59,036 bases of DNA from an uncultured Lachnospiraceae bacterium (lineage in GTDB: Bacteria; Bacillota; Clostridia; Lachnospirales; Lachnospiraceae), in the NCBI GenBank assembly GCA_910588405.1, contig CAJUPT010000014.1, positions 1 to 59,036 on the forward strand, given 5' to 3'. Shown one piece after another: positions 17,028 through 24,995 of this stretch (within the stretch, counting starts at the first letter, position 1; each line of letters opens with the position of its first letter). The notes under the pieces are model-generated. The model was not told where the DNA came from and searched no databases. It saw nothing but the letters and a program-made list of their open reading frames with translations. Position numbers and translations under genes: made by a program.

Positions 17028-18338
17028 ATGCAAGGAACATCTGGAAATGAAGCTGCAATATATGACGCAAGGTCTCTGGGATTACCGAAGATCCTGCTGC
17101 TGGGGCTTCAACACACATTTGCTATGTTTGGCGCTACCGTACTGGTGCCGCTTCTGACAGGCTTGGACGTATCGACTACTTTATTAATGGCAGGGCTGGG
17201 AACTCTTCTGTTTCATTTTGTGACGAAGGGTAAGGTACCTGCTTTTTTAGGGTCATCTTTTGCCTTTCTGGGCGGTTATGCGGCGGTGGCCCCGATGATC
17301 GACGGCACGCCGAATGCGGAAATGCTGCCCTATGCCTGCGGCGGCGTGGTAGCGGCCGGCCTGTTGTATCTGGTGATGAGCGGGCTGATCAAAGCCTTTG
17401 GCATTAACCGGGTCATGCGGTTCTTCCCGCCGGTGGTGGTAGGCCCTATGATTATTTCTATCGGACTGATTCTGGCCCCCTCCGCCATCAACAACTGCAC
17501 GACCAACTGGTTGCTGGCGCTGGTGGCTCTGGCAGTGATTATTGTCTGCAATATCTGGGGGAAGGGCATGATCAAAATCATTCCGATTATGATGGGAATC
17601 CTGGTTTCCTACGCGGTTGCTCTGGCCACTGGAGCCGTAGATTTTTCGGGTGTGCGGGAAACCGCCGCGCAGGGCGTGTACGGAGGAATTTTTGCCCTGC
17701 CCCTTCACAGCGACAGCTTTGCGAAATTTGATTTAAGCGCCATCCTTACGATTATGCCAATTGCTCTGGCTACGATGATGGAACATATCGGAGATATTTC
17801 CGCTATCGGCGCTACCACGGGCCATAACTATATCGCGAATCCGGGACTGCATCGGACGATGCTGGGCGACGGTCTGGCCACTGCGCTGGCAGCCATATTC
17901 GGAGGTCCGGCCAATACGACTTACGGAGAGAACACAGGCGTTCTGGTGCTGAGCAGGGTATATGATCCGCTGGTGGTACGGATCGCGGCCTGCTTTGCCA
18001 TCCTTTTGTCCTTCTTCCCCTGTTTCGCAGAGGTGATCCGCTCGATTCCGGCAGGAATCATCGGCGGCGTCTCTCTGATGCTTTACGGAATGATTTCCGC
18101 CATCGGCGTTCGGAACATGGTGGAAAGCAGGGTGGATCTGACTCAGAGCCGGAACCTGATTATCGCCGCGGTGATTCTGGTCAGCGCACTGGGCTTTAAC
18201 GGGATTGGCGGTATTACGTTTTATGTGGCGGGTTATGGCATCACCCTGTCCGGTCTGGCCATCGCGGCCATTCTGGGAATTTTGCTTAACGCGGTTCTTC
18301 CGGGAAACGATTATGTATTCTCTACGGAAGCAGAGTAA
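17028..18338 (+). CDS. uraA: Uracil/xanthine permease (NCS2 family, UraA-like)
   Basis: Proton-coupled nucleobase importer in the cell membrane. The 436-residue protein has about 14 hydrophobic segments. It begins with LGLQHTFAMFGATVLVP, the UraA opening helix, and carries the NCS2 signature around TYGENTGVLVLSRV in its middle. MPIALATMMEHIGDI has the conserved Glu of substrate binding. The start at 17028 is 12 bases from AAAGGA. An in-frame GTG at 17019 is too close to that site. No pyr or upp gene is adjacent, so it seems to be a single-gene unit. Confidence 0.9.
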   Translation: MQGTSGNEAAIYDARSLGLPKILLLGLQHTFAMFGATVLVPLLTGLDVSTTLLMAGLGTLLFHFVTKGKVPAFLGSSFAFLGGYAAVAPMIDGTPNAEMLPYACGGVVAAGLLYLVMSGLIKAFGINRVMRFFPPVVVGPMIISIGLILAPSAINNCTTNWLLALVALAVIIVCNIWGKGMIKIIPIMMGILVSYAVALATGAVDFSGVRETAAQGVYGGIFALPLHSDSFAKFDLSAILTIMPIALATMMEHIGDISAIGATTGHNYIANPGLHRTMLGDGLATALAAIFGGPANTTYGENTGVLVLSRVYDPLVVRIAACFAILLSFFPCFAEVIRSIPAGIIGGVSLMLYGMISAIGVRNMVESRVDLTQSRNLIIAAVILVSALGFNGIGGITFYVAGYGITLSGLAIAAILGILLNAVLPGNDYVFSTEAE

Positions 18339-18620
18339 TGAGTCAATGTACTGTCTCGGGAGAGAAAGCCGGAAAGCATTCGTTATGGAAGCAAAAGTAA
18401 AGGGAACCTATAAATCGGAAAAAAATTCCTGATAAAAGGAATTTCCCCTTGTGGATGCCCATAATATGTAATAGATATTTTTTATGATATTCGTGCAATT
18501 TGTGCAAATTTATGTATAATTTTATTTTTTCCGACTCATCTCTTGCCAATCTTTGTGAGAAATGATATAATTAAAAAAATATCAATACGCTATGGCAATA
18601 GCAAGGAGTTGGAGGAAGGT

Positions 18621-19007
18621 ATGAAGAAATTATATGTAAAAGATCAGTCTGCATGTATGGCTTGTCTGGCATGTGAGAATGCCTGTTCAGAGGCTTTTTA
18701 CAAAGAGACGAACGTAACCAAAGCATGTCTTCACATTATTGAGAAAAAAGGCGCAGTGAAGACGCAGGTTTGCGTACAGTGCGGCAAGTGTGCAGAGGCC
18801 TGTGAGCATGATGCGATCAGCAAGAACGCAAAGGGCGTTTATGTGATCGACAAAAAGAAATGTCAGAATTGCGGCAAGTGTGTTGACGCATGTCCGTTCG
18901 GCCTGATGGTGAAGGATGAGAACAAGGACAATCCTTCCAAGTGTATCGCCTGCGGTATCTGCGTAAAAGCATGTCCGGCAGACGTACTGGTGATCAAAGA
19001 AGATTGA
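18621..19007 (+). CDS. Polyferredoxin with four [4Fe-4S] motifs
   Basis: A 128-residue cytoplasmic electron-transfer protein. Four cysteine clusters are visible: CMACLACENAC, CVQCGKCAEAC, CQNCGKCVDACP and CIACGICVKACP. This matches the HycB/CooF-type electron-transfer subunits with four cubanes. The start at 18621 has GGAGG at 18611; earlier in-frame codons have no ribosome site. It stands alone with its own terminator, so its redox partner cannot be deduced from context. Confidence 0.9.
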   Translation: MKKLYVKDQSACMACLACENACSEAFYKETNVTKACLHIIEKKGAVKTQVCVQCGKCAEACEHDAISKNAKGVYVIDKKKCQNCGKCVDACPFGLMVKDENKDNPSKCIACGICVKACPADVLVIKED

Positions 19008-19021
19008 TGAATGTGATTTGG

Positions 19022-19059
19022 AAAAAGAAGCTGTGTTTTCGGATGCAGCTTCTTTTTTC
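19022..19059 (+). terminator. Strong terminator after the ferredoxin gene
   Basis: AGAAGCTG (19026-19033) / CAGCTTCT (19046-19053), extended by A/T pairs and followed by a T run. Confidence 0.88.
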
Positions 19060-19185
19060 TTTATCAACCATTCGACCAAATGAGCTGGCGATCCATTTTC
19101 CGGATTGCAATATGGACGGTTTTCAAGTATGATAGATAACAGAAATGAACCGGACATTGCGGAACTATATTTAGGAGGTATGGGT

Positions 19186-19896
19186 ATGACGAGTGCTTTT
19201 TATCGGGAACAGGCCAGGGAGTCGCTGAGAGGAAATTGGGGCAAAGCCATAATCGTCTGTCTGCTGGGGACCCTTTTGGGCGCCGATGTCGTTACGCTCG
19301 GGACAGTGGAAAACCGGAGAGACAGCATACAGGATAATATCGAATATTTCCGTCACACGGTAGACTCTTCGGTATTCCGGATGTTTTTGTTGATTTTTCT
19401 TGGGGTAGTTTCTATTATACTGGTTTACTCCATTATCGCTTTTATCATCGGCGGAGCGATTCAGCTGGGGATGATAACATTTTTTATCGGTTTGCATCAG
19501 GGAGAGCAGGTGAGAGTGTCTGACCTGTTCAGTCAGTTCCAATCCTTTGGGAAAGCGTTAGGGCTGCGGATTGTGACTGTTTTTTTCGTGTGGCTCTGGT
19601 CGCTGCTTCTGGTGATTCCGGGTCTGATCGCCGTCTTTCGCTATTCTATGGCCCCATATATACTGGCAGAAAATCCGGATATCGGTATTATGGAAGCGCT
19701 GGATTTATCCAAACAGATGATGATGGGAAATAAGCTTCGGCTTTTGTTTCTGGGCCTGAGCTTTTTCGGATGGATGATGTTAGGCGTCATTACCGGCGGG
19801 ATCGCTCTTTTGTGGGTGTCGCCTTATATAGAAGCGGCTTACGCGGCCTTTTATCTGGATATTTCGAGCGCGGAGCAGGGAACGGCATATATGTAG
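19186..19896 (+). CDS. DUF975-family membrane protein
   Basis: A 236-residue protein with five or six hydrophobic segments and the DUF975 opening FYREQARESLRGNWGKAI. It also has the family's central amphipathic region VSDLFSQFQSFGKALGLRI and the VIPGLIAVFRYSMAPYILAENP segment. Function is unknown; such proteins are common in Firmicutes. ATG 19186 is 7 bases after AGGAGG; the in-frame ATG at 19180 sits on the ribosome site. Confidence 0.8.
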   Translation: MTSAFYREQARESLRGNWGKAIIVCLLGTLLGADVVTLGTVENRRDSIQDNIEYFRHTVDSSVFRMFLLIFLGVVSIILVYSIIAFIIGGAIQLGMITFFIGLHQGEQVRVSDLFSQFQSFGKALGLRIVTVFFVWLWSLLLVIPGLIAVFRYSMAPYILAENPDIGIMEALDLSKQMMMGNKLRLLFLGLSFFGWMMLGVITGGIALLWVSPYIEAAYAAFYLDISSAEQGTAYM

Positions 19897-20006
19897 GAAT
19901 ATTTGTCGGGTATATTTTTGAAAACAGAGCCTGTGTTTTGGCGGCCTGGTTTGATTATTTTAATAGCTTATGATTGAAACATCTTTGTGAATTTCGGGAG
20001 ATAACA

Positions 20007-20459
20007 ATGAGTGAAAATAAGAAACAATCTGTCCACAGTCATCCCCATGTCCATCTTTACAAGCATTCCCAATTGCATCGGAGGGAAGGGGAAGTCATCT
20101 GTGAGCTGTGCGGCTACAGTCATGACGGCATGAAAATTGAGGAAAAGGCCGGGGTGATCGATGTGGCCGGGGTGCGGATCGTTGAAGGGGATTACGACGC
20201 TCTGGAGGAACAGGCGATCACGGAGATGGAGATGCTGACCCAGTGGGTGGAGCGGCAGGGCGGCATCGTGGGACACGTGAAAACCTATCTGGAGGAGAGA
20301 GGGTCGGCATCCTCCCTGACCTTGGCGGGCGGTCAGGTCCAGGTAGAAAGGACAAAAGAGAGCAGGACGAATGTGATTTTGTCCGCGGTGATCCTGAACG
20401 TGGATGTAGAAAAACTCAGATGCAGGGTCGCGGAGTTTTTAGGCAGGATGATTATTTAA
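20007..20459 (+). CDS. Hypothetical His-rich small protein
   Basis: A 150-residue soluble protein not recognised as a known family. The N-terminus is rich in histidine (HSHPHVHLYKHSQLH) and followed by CELCGY, so it may bind a metal. The rest is helical and charged, with a C-terminal ILNVDVEKLRCRVAEFLGRM helix. It starts at MSENKK with GGGAG upstream. Its end converges on a small minus-strand frame. Both the protein and its metal-binding idea are inferred only from composition. Confidence 0.65.
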   Translation: MSENKKQSVHSHPHVHLYKHSQLHRREGEVICELCGYSHDGMKIEEKAGVIDVAGVRIVEGDYDALEEQAITEMEMLTQWVERQGGIVGHVKTYLEERGSASSLTLAGGQVQVERTKESRTNVILSAVILNVDVEKLRCRVAEFLGRMII

Positions 20460-20651
20460 AGGTGCCGAATTTCTTTGATCGAGAGCCAGACCAATCAGCC
20501 GGTCCGTATGATCTGCCATGAACAGAGGGATATTCAAAACATCGCTGTCCGGTTTCAGATTGTTCAGAGAGAGGCGCACACCCTTTAGGATCAGAGGTCT
20601 GCGGTAGGGGGAAGTCTTCCTGTCGGCAGGAAAGTTCCCTCTCTCAGTCAT
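20439..20651 (-). CDS. Possible small protein, 70 aa, minus strand
   Basis: MTERGNFPADRK start at 20651 with a GGGAGG-type site about 11 bases upstream on the minus strand. The frame ends inside the 3' end of the preceding plus-strand gene. It fills an otherwise empty 220-base gap before yqfC. No family is recognised. It may be real or just an open frame. Confidence 0.35.
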   Translation of the reverse strand: MTERGNFPADRKTSPYRRPLILKGVRLSLNNLKPDSDVLNIPLFMADHTDRLIGLALDQRNSAPLNNHPA

Positions 20652-20682
20652 AAGTACAAAACCCTCCCCCATATAATAAATC

Positions 20683-20967
20683 ATGAAACCAAAATTCAGC
20701 GCTCTCAAAGAAAAAAAGGAAATGACCCTGAACATGCTTCAGGTGACTAGCGATATTGCCCGGGGGGCCGTCCTGCTCTCGGTGAACGGAAGGCAGGAGG
20801 CGTATATAGAAAATTACGTAAGGATTATGGATTACACCGATCAGCTGATTCGGGTGCAGGCAAAGCACAGCAGGGTGGCGGTTTTGGGACACCGGCTGAA
20901 AATCGCTTACTATACCGCGGATGAGATGAAAATTGTGGGCTGGATTGACGAAATCAAGTATGAGTAG
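20683..20967 (+). CDS. yqfC: YqfC-like sporulation protein (YabP/YqfC family)
   Basis: A 94-residue beta-rich small protein. It has the QEAYIENYVRIMDYTDQLIRVQ pattern of the YabP/YqfC family and lies directly before yqfD and phoH, the usual clostridial and Bacillus order. In B. subtilis this pair is made in the mother cell under sigma-E and is needed for efficient sporulation. A CATATAAT at 20670-20677 with an upstream TCATAAG about 15 bases away resembles a sigma-E promoter. That would place transcription start almost at the ATG, so the exact start codon is uncertain (downstream ATGs at 20722 and 20734). Confidence 0.8.
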   Translation: MKPKFSALKEKKEMTLNMLQVTSDIARGAVLLSVNGRQEAYIENYVRIMDYTDQLIRVQAKHSRVAVLGHRLKIAYYTADEMKIVGWIDEIKYE

Positions 20968-20978
20968 AGGGACCGGGG

Positions 20979-22208
20979 ATGAAGACATACCTGAAAGGAT
21001 ATCTGCGGGTTCGGCTGACCGGATACGGGCCGGAGCGTTTTTTGAATATGTGCCAGCATCATCAGATCGCGGTTTGGGGCCTTACCTGTGACGGCGGCGT
21101 CTATGAATTTAATATGTATCAGGAGGATTTCCACCGCTGCCGCTTGCTGGCCCACAAGACCAAAACCAGGCTGCACATTATGAAAAAGGCCGGACTGCCT
21201 TTCTTGTTGTTCCGTTATCGGCGAAGAAAGGCTTTTTTTCTGGGCATTCTTCTGTCTGCCCTGATGCTGTGGCAGCTGTCTGTCCATATCTGGGACATCC
21301 GGTTTACCGGAAATTACAGCTATACCGACGATATGCTGATGGAACTGTTAAATGAAAATGAGATTGTCCACGGCATGAAAAAGAATCAGGTATCCTGTGC
21401 CCAGATCGAGCAGCTGATCCGGGACAGCTATACGGATATTACCTGGGTATCCGCCCAGGTGTCGGGAACCAGGCTGCTGATTCAGATAAAGGAGAACAGC
21501 GGTATTCTGACAGTTCCGGAGGAGGATCAGACGCCCTGTGATCTGGTGGCCTCGAAAAACGGCATTATCACGGAGATTGTGACCCGCAGAGGGGTGCCTC
21601 AGGTGAAGATCGGCGATGTGGTGCAGGAAGGACAGGTGCTGGTCTCCGGGACGGTTCCGGTGATGAACGACAGCCAGGAGGTGGTGCGCTACGAGCAGGT
21701 ACGGGCGGACGCCGACGTGGTGGCCAGAACTGCCACCGACTATGCGGATGAATTTCCCACGGTGGAACAGATTACCTGTGAGACCGGCAGGAAACAGACC
21801 TCCTGGTATGTACAATATATGGGGAAGAAGCTGGGGATTTCTTTTGGAAAAGCGGATTACGCCATGTCCGACAGGCGGGATCAGGAATATCGGCTAAAGC
21901 TTTTAAACGACTGGTATCTGCCCGTAGGGGTGGGTGTGATCACGGTAAATGAGCTGGAGGTCTACGAAAAAAAGCTTTCCGAACAGGAAGCTTATGAAAA
22001 GTTTCAGAAAAATTTAAATGATTATTTTGAAAAATGTGAAGAAAAAGGGGTTCAAATTCTTGAAAATCATGCTACAATGACATATAATGCTGATGTATGT
22101 GTGGCTTCCGGCAAAATTGTGGCGCTGGAGCCGATTACATTGCGGCAGGAAATAACCGTGACGGAGGAGATGGAGCAGCCTGATGAGCTTAACGGAGACG
22201 ATCATTGA
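20979..22208 (+). CDS. yqfD: YqfD sporulation membrane protein
   Basis: A 409-residue protein. The N-terminal ~80 residues (MKTYLKGYLRVRLTGYGPERFLNMC) match YqfD, and a transmembrane helix (about 84-103) follows the basic RYRRRKA. The extracytoplasmic part is a POTRA-like region with the VQEGQVLVSGTV turn of a barrel-sandwich domain. B. subtilis YqfD works with YqfC in the forespore-engulfing mother cell, so this gene marks a spore-former. It starts 11 bases after yqfC and its end overlaps phoH by 26 bases. Confidence 0.88.
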   Translation: MKTYLKGYLRVRLTGYGPERFLNMCQHHQIAVWGLTCDGGVYEFNMYQEDFHRCRLLAHKTKTRLHIMKKAGLPFLLFRYRRRKAFFLGILLSALMLWQLSVHIWDIRFTGNYSYTDDMLMELLNENEIVHGMKKNQVSCAQIEQLIRDSYTDITWVSAQVSGTRLLIQIKENSGILTVPEEDQTPCDLVASKNGIITEIVTRRGVPQVKIGDVVQEGQVLVSGTVPVMNDSQEVVRYEQVRADADVVARTATDYADEFPTVEQITCETGRKQTSWYVQYMGKKLGISFGKADYAMSDRRDQEYRLKLLNDWYLPVGVGVITVNELEVYEKKLSEQEAYEKFQKNLNDYFEKCEEKGVQILENHATMTYNADVCVASGKIVALEPITLRQEITVTEEMEQPDELNGDDH

Positions 22209-23193
22209 CATTCCGGCCGAGCATGAGAGAAATGTGTGCGGCCAGTTTGACGGATATTTGAAAAAAATCGAGAGAACCCTGCGGGTAACAATGATATCCA
22301 GAGACGGGGTTTTAAAGGTGATCGGGCCGGAGCAGATGGCCGTCAGGGCGAAAAGCGTTTTCCAGAATCTGATTGAACTGTCTAAAAGAGGAAATGAAAT
22401 CACGGAGCAGAATGTGGATTATGCCCTTTCTCTCGTATTTCAGGAGAAGGATGATCAGATCCTGGAGATCGATAAAGATGTGATCACCCGTACCACTGAC
22501 GGAAAGCCGGTGAAGCCCAAAACCCTGGGGCAGAAGCAGTATGTGGATGCGATCCGGGAGAAAATGATCGTGTTTGGAACCGGGCCTGCAGGGACGGGGA
22601 AAACCTATCTGGCCGTGGCCATGGCGGTACAGGCTTTTAAAGAGGGGAAGGTAAACCGGATTATCCTGACCAGGCCGGCGATTGAGGCGGGAGAGAAGCT
22701 GGGATTTCTGCCGGGCGATCTGCAGAGCAAGATCGATCCTTATTTAAGGCCGCTGTATGACGCATTATACCAGATGCTGGGACCGGAGAGCTATCTCCAC
22801 CATGCGGAAAAGGGATTGATCGAGGTTGCGCCGTTAGCATATATGCGGGGCCGGACGCTGGACAATGCCTTTATTATTTTGGATGAAGCCCAGAACACCA
22901 CCCAGGCGCAGATGAAGATGTTTTTGACCAGAATCGGCTTTGGCTCCAAAGTGGTGGTGACTGGCGATATGACCCAGCGGGATCTGCCGGCAGGAACTGG
23001 TTCAGGTCTGAACCATGCGCTCAGGGTATTGCAGAAAATCGACGATATCGGCGTGATCGCCCTGACCAGTCAGGATATCGTGCGCCATCCGCTGGTGCAG
23101 AAGATTGTAAACGCCTATGAGGATTATGAGAAAAAGGCGGCGGGTGAAAAGCCTGGACGAAGTACGTTTCATGGGCCGCGTGCAAGGTCTTGA
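22183..23193 (+). CDS. phoH: PhoH-family ATPase (YbeZ-like)
   Basis: A 336-residue predicted RNA-associated ATPase. Walker A GPAGTGKTY is near residues 134-142, Walker B AFIILDEAQN near 233, and TGDMTQRDLP follows. The N-terminal KH-like segment is ahead of the P-loop. It belongs to the conserved phoH-ybeY neighbourhood linked to ribosome and RNA maturation. Translation is coupled to yqfD by overlap. The gene between them in many clostridia (yqfF, an HD phosphohydrolase) is absent. Confidence 0.93.
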   Translation: MSLTETIIDIPAEHERNVCGQFDGYLKKIERTLRVTMISRDGVLKVIGPEQMAVRAKSVFQNLIELSKRGNEITEQNVDYALSLVFQEKDDQILEIDKDVITRTTDGKPVKPKTLGQKQYVDAIREKMIVFGTGPAGTGKTYLAVAMAVQAFKEGKVNRIILTRPAIEAGEKLGFLPGDLQSKIDPYLRPLYDALYQMLGPESYLHHAEKGLIEVAPLAYMRGRTLDNAFIILDEAQNTTQAQMKMFLTRIGFGSKVVVTGDMTQRDLPAGTGSGLNHALRVLQKIDDIGVIALTSQDIVRHPLVQKIVNAYEDYEKKAAGEKPGRSTFHGPRARS

Positions 23194-23245
23194 AGGGCGG
23201 AAGCCCCAGCGAAAAGAATTTTAGAATATTGAAATAAAAGAAGCA

Positions 23246-23274
23246 TTGATAATTAACCTGTTTTTTAGTATAAT
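23246..23274 (+). promoter_or_regulatory. Sigma-A promoter before ybeY
   Basis: TTGATA (23246-23251), 17 bases, TATAAT (23269-23274), giving ybeY its own transcription start inside the sporulation block. Confidence 0.7.
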
Positions 23275-23297
23275 ATAAAGATGGGGTTTTATGACAG

Positions 23298-23795
23298 ATG
23301 ACGATAGAGATTGAATATGAGGCTCAAAAGGAAACAGCGCTTCCCTATCGGGAGATTATTCAAAGGGTTGCAGAAGCGGCCCTTGACGATATCGAATGTC
23401 CTTTTGAGGCGGAGATAAGTGTTCTGCTCACGGAGGATGAGGAGATCCGCCGGATGAATCGGGAGTTCAGACAGATCGATCGAGCGACGGATGTGCTGTC
23501 CTTTCCGATGCTGGAATTTGACCGTCCCGGAGATTTCTCTCATGTAGAAGAGGAGTATGAGGATTGCTTTAACCCGGAGAGCGGCGAACTGATGCTGGGA
23601 GATATCGTGATTTCCATGGACAAGGTTAGAGAGCAGGCAGAAAGCTACGGACATTCTGAGGAGCGGGAGCTGGCATTTCTTGTGGCTCACAGCATGTATC
23701 ATCTGTTTGGCTTCGACCATCTGGATGAGACGGAGGCTGCCATTATGGAGCAAAAACAAAGGGATCTATTATGTAGTTTACATATTAATAGATAA
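23298..23795 (+). CDS. ybeY: rRNA maturation endoribonuclease YbeY
   Basis: Zinc-dependent endoribonuclease for 16S rRNA 3'-end maturation and ribosome quality control. The metal triad is seen as His131, His135 and His141 in HSMYHLFGFDH. The usual Gly after the first His is Ser here. Upstream family pieces are LLTEDEEIRRMNREFRQID and ATDVLSFPM. The 165-residue length is normal. It has its own promoter and weak ribosome site. Confidence 0.94.
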   Translation: MTIEIEYEAQKETALPYREIIQRVAEAALDDIECPFEAEISVLLTEDEEIRRMNREFRQIDRATDVLSFPMLEFDRPGDFSHVEEEYEDCFNPESGELMLGDIVISMDKVREQAESYGHSEERELAFLVAHSMYHLFGFDHLDETEAAIMEQKQRDLLCSLHINR

Positions 23796-23817
23796 TTTAA
23801 ACACAAAGGAGAATACG

Positions 23818-24972
23818 ATGAAAAAAATATCACTTTTCTTAGTATTGGCGATGTCAGTGATGCTGCTGGCAGGATGCTCCAATAAAAAGAACGATGAGAC
23901 GACTCAGGCTCCTACCCAGGCATCTGAGACAGAAGCGCCGACCACTGCCGCAGAAGAGACGGAGCCTGAAACAGAAGTGAAGGAGACCCGCGACGGTTAT
24001 GTGAGAAGCCACCTGACCGGACAGTGGATCGATGAAGAGATCGGTAAAAAGAGACCGATTGCCGTGATGATTAACAATATTCAGGCTGCTCTGCCTCAGA
24101 GCGGAATCAGCCAGGCGGACGTGATTTACGAGTGCATGGTGGAGGGCGGCCTGACCAGACTGATGGCCATCTTCCAGAGTGTGGACGGAATGGACAAAAT
24201 CGGACCTGTCCGCAGCGCCAGAACTTATTATGTATATCTGGCGGGTGAGTGGAACGCTTTCTATTTCCATTATGGACAGTGTGAATATGCGAAGCCTTAC
24301 CTGAGCGCATATATTACCCAGAACGTAAACGGTGTAATGGGTTCTGACGGTAACGCATACTATAGAACCGACGACAGACCGGCGCCTCACAACGCATATA
24401 CCAGCGGCGAGAGAATCGAGACGATGCTGGAGAACAAAGCGGAAAGCGACGGATATATCCGTAACCTGGACGAGTTCTATGCAACCCTGCAGGAGGTTTA
24501 TACCTCAGAGATCGAGCCGGAGTACACGGAGCATTTCCGGTTTGCGAAGGACGATGAGATTATCACGCTGGACGGCGGTATGACTGCCGAGAATATCGAG
24601 GTTGGTTTTACCACCAATAATTCCACGTTTACTTATGACAGCGCGACCAATAAATATTTGCACAGCCAGTACGGCGGAGCGCATATTGACATGGAAAATG
24701 GCGAGCAGTTAGCTTTTGATAATGTCATTATTATTTACAGCGAAAAAGACGATTATTATGGAACCCAGTACCTGCAGTTTAACCTGTGGTCCGGCGGCGA
24801 CGGCTACTATATGACCCAGGGCAAGGCGATTCCGATTCACTGGGATAAGAATACGGAATGGGGTCCGATGATCTTCCAAGATGAGGATGGCAATGACATT
24901 ACCTTAAATCAGGGCAAGACGTGGATCAGCATCGTTCCTACCGAAGACAAGGAAAGAACCGTTATTGAATAA
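23818..24972 (+). CDS. DUF3048 domain lipoprotein (YerB-like)
   Basis: A 384-residue lipoprotein. The signal peptide ends in LLAGC, which places the lipidated Cys at about residue 19. A Thr/Glu-rich linker follows (TTQAPTQASETEAPTT). The rest is the DUF3048 pair of domains, with RPIAVMINNI, ALPQSGISQADVIYE and KIGPVRSARTYYV. The function is unknown; it is expected on the outer face of the membrane. The ATG at 23818 follows AAAGGAGA. Confidence 0.9.
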   Translation: MKKISLFLVLAMSVMLLAGCSNKKNDETTQAPTQASETEAPTTAAEETEPETEVKETRDGYVRSHLTGQWIDEEIGKKRPIAVMINNIQAALPQSGISQADVIYECMVEGGLTRLMAIFQSVDGMDKIGPVRSARTYYVYLAGEWNAFYFHYGQCEYAKPYLSAYITQNVNGVMGSDGNAYYRTDDRPAPHNAYTSGERIETMLENKAESDGYIRNLDEFYATLQEVYTSEIEPEYTEHFRFAKDDEIITLDGGMTAENIEVGFTTNNSTFTYDSATNKYLHSQYGGAHIDMENGEQLAFDNVIIIYSEKDDYYGTQYLQFNLWSGGDGYYMTQGKAIPIHWDKNTEWGPMIFQDEDGNDITLNQGKTWISIVPTEDKERTVIE

Positions 24973-24995
24973 CACAAAGACAAAGGCGTGACTTC

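Noticed and set aside
18421..18445. Terminator after the uracil permease
   Set aside because: AAATTCCT/AGGAATTT stem is followed by C rather than T residues.
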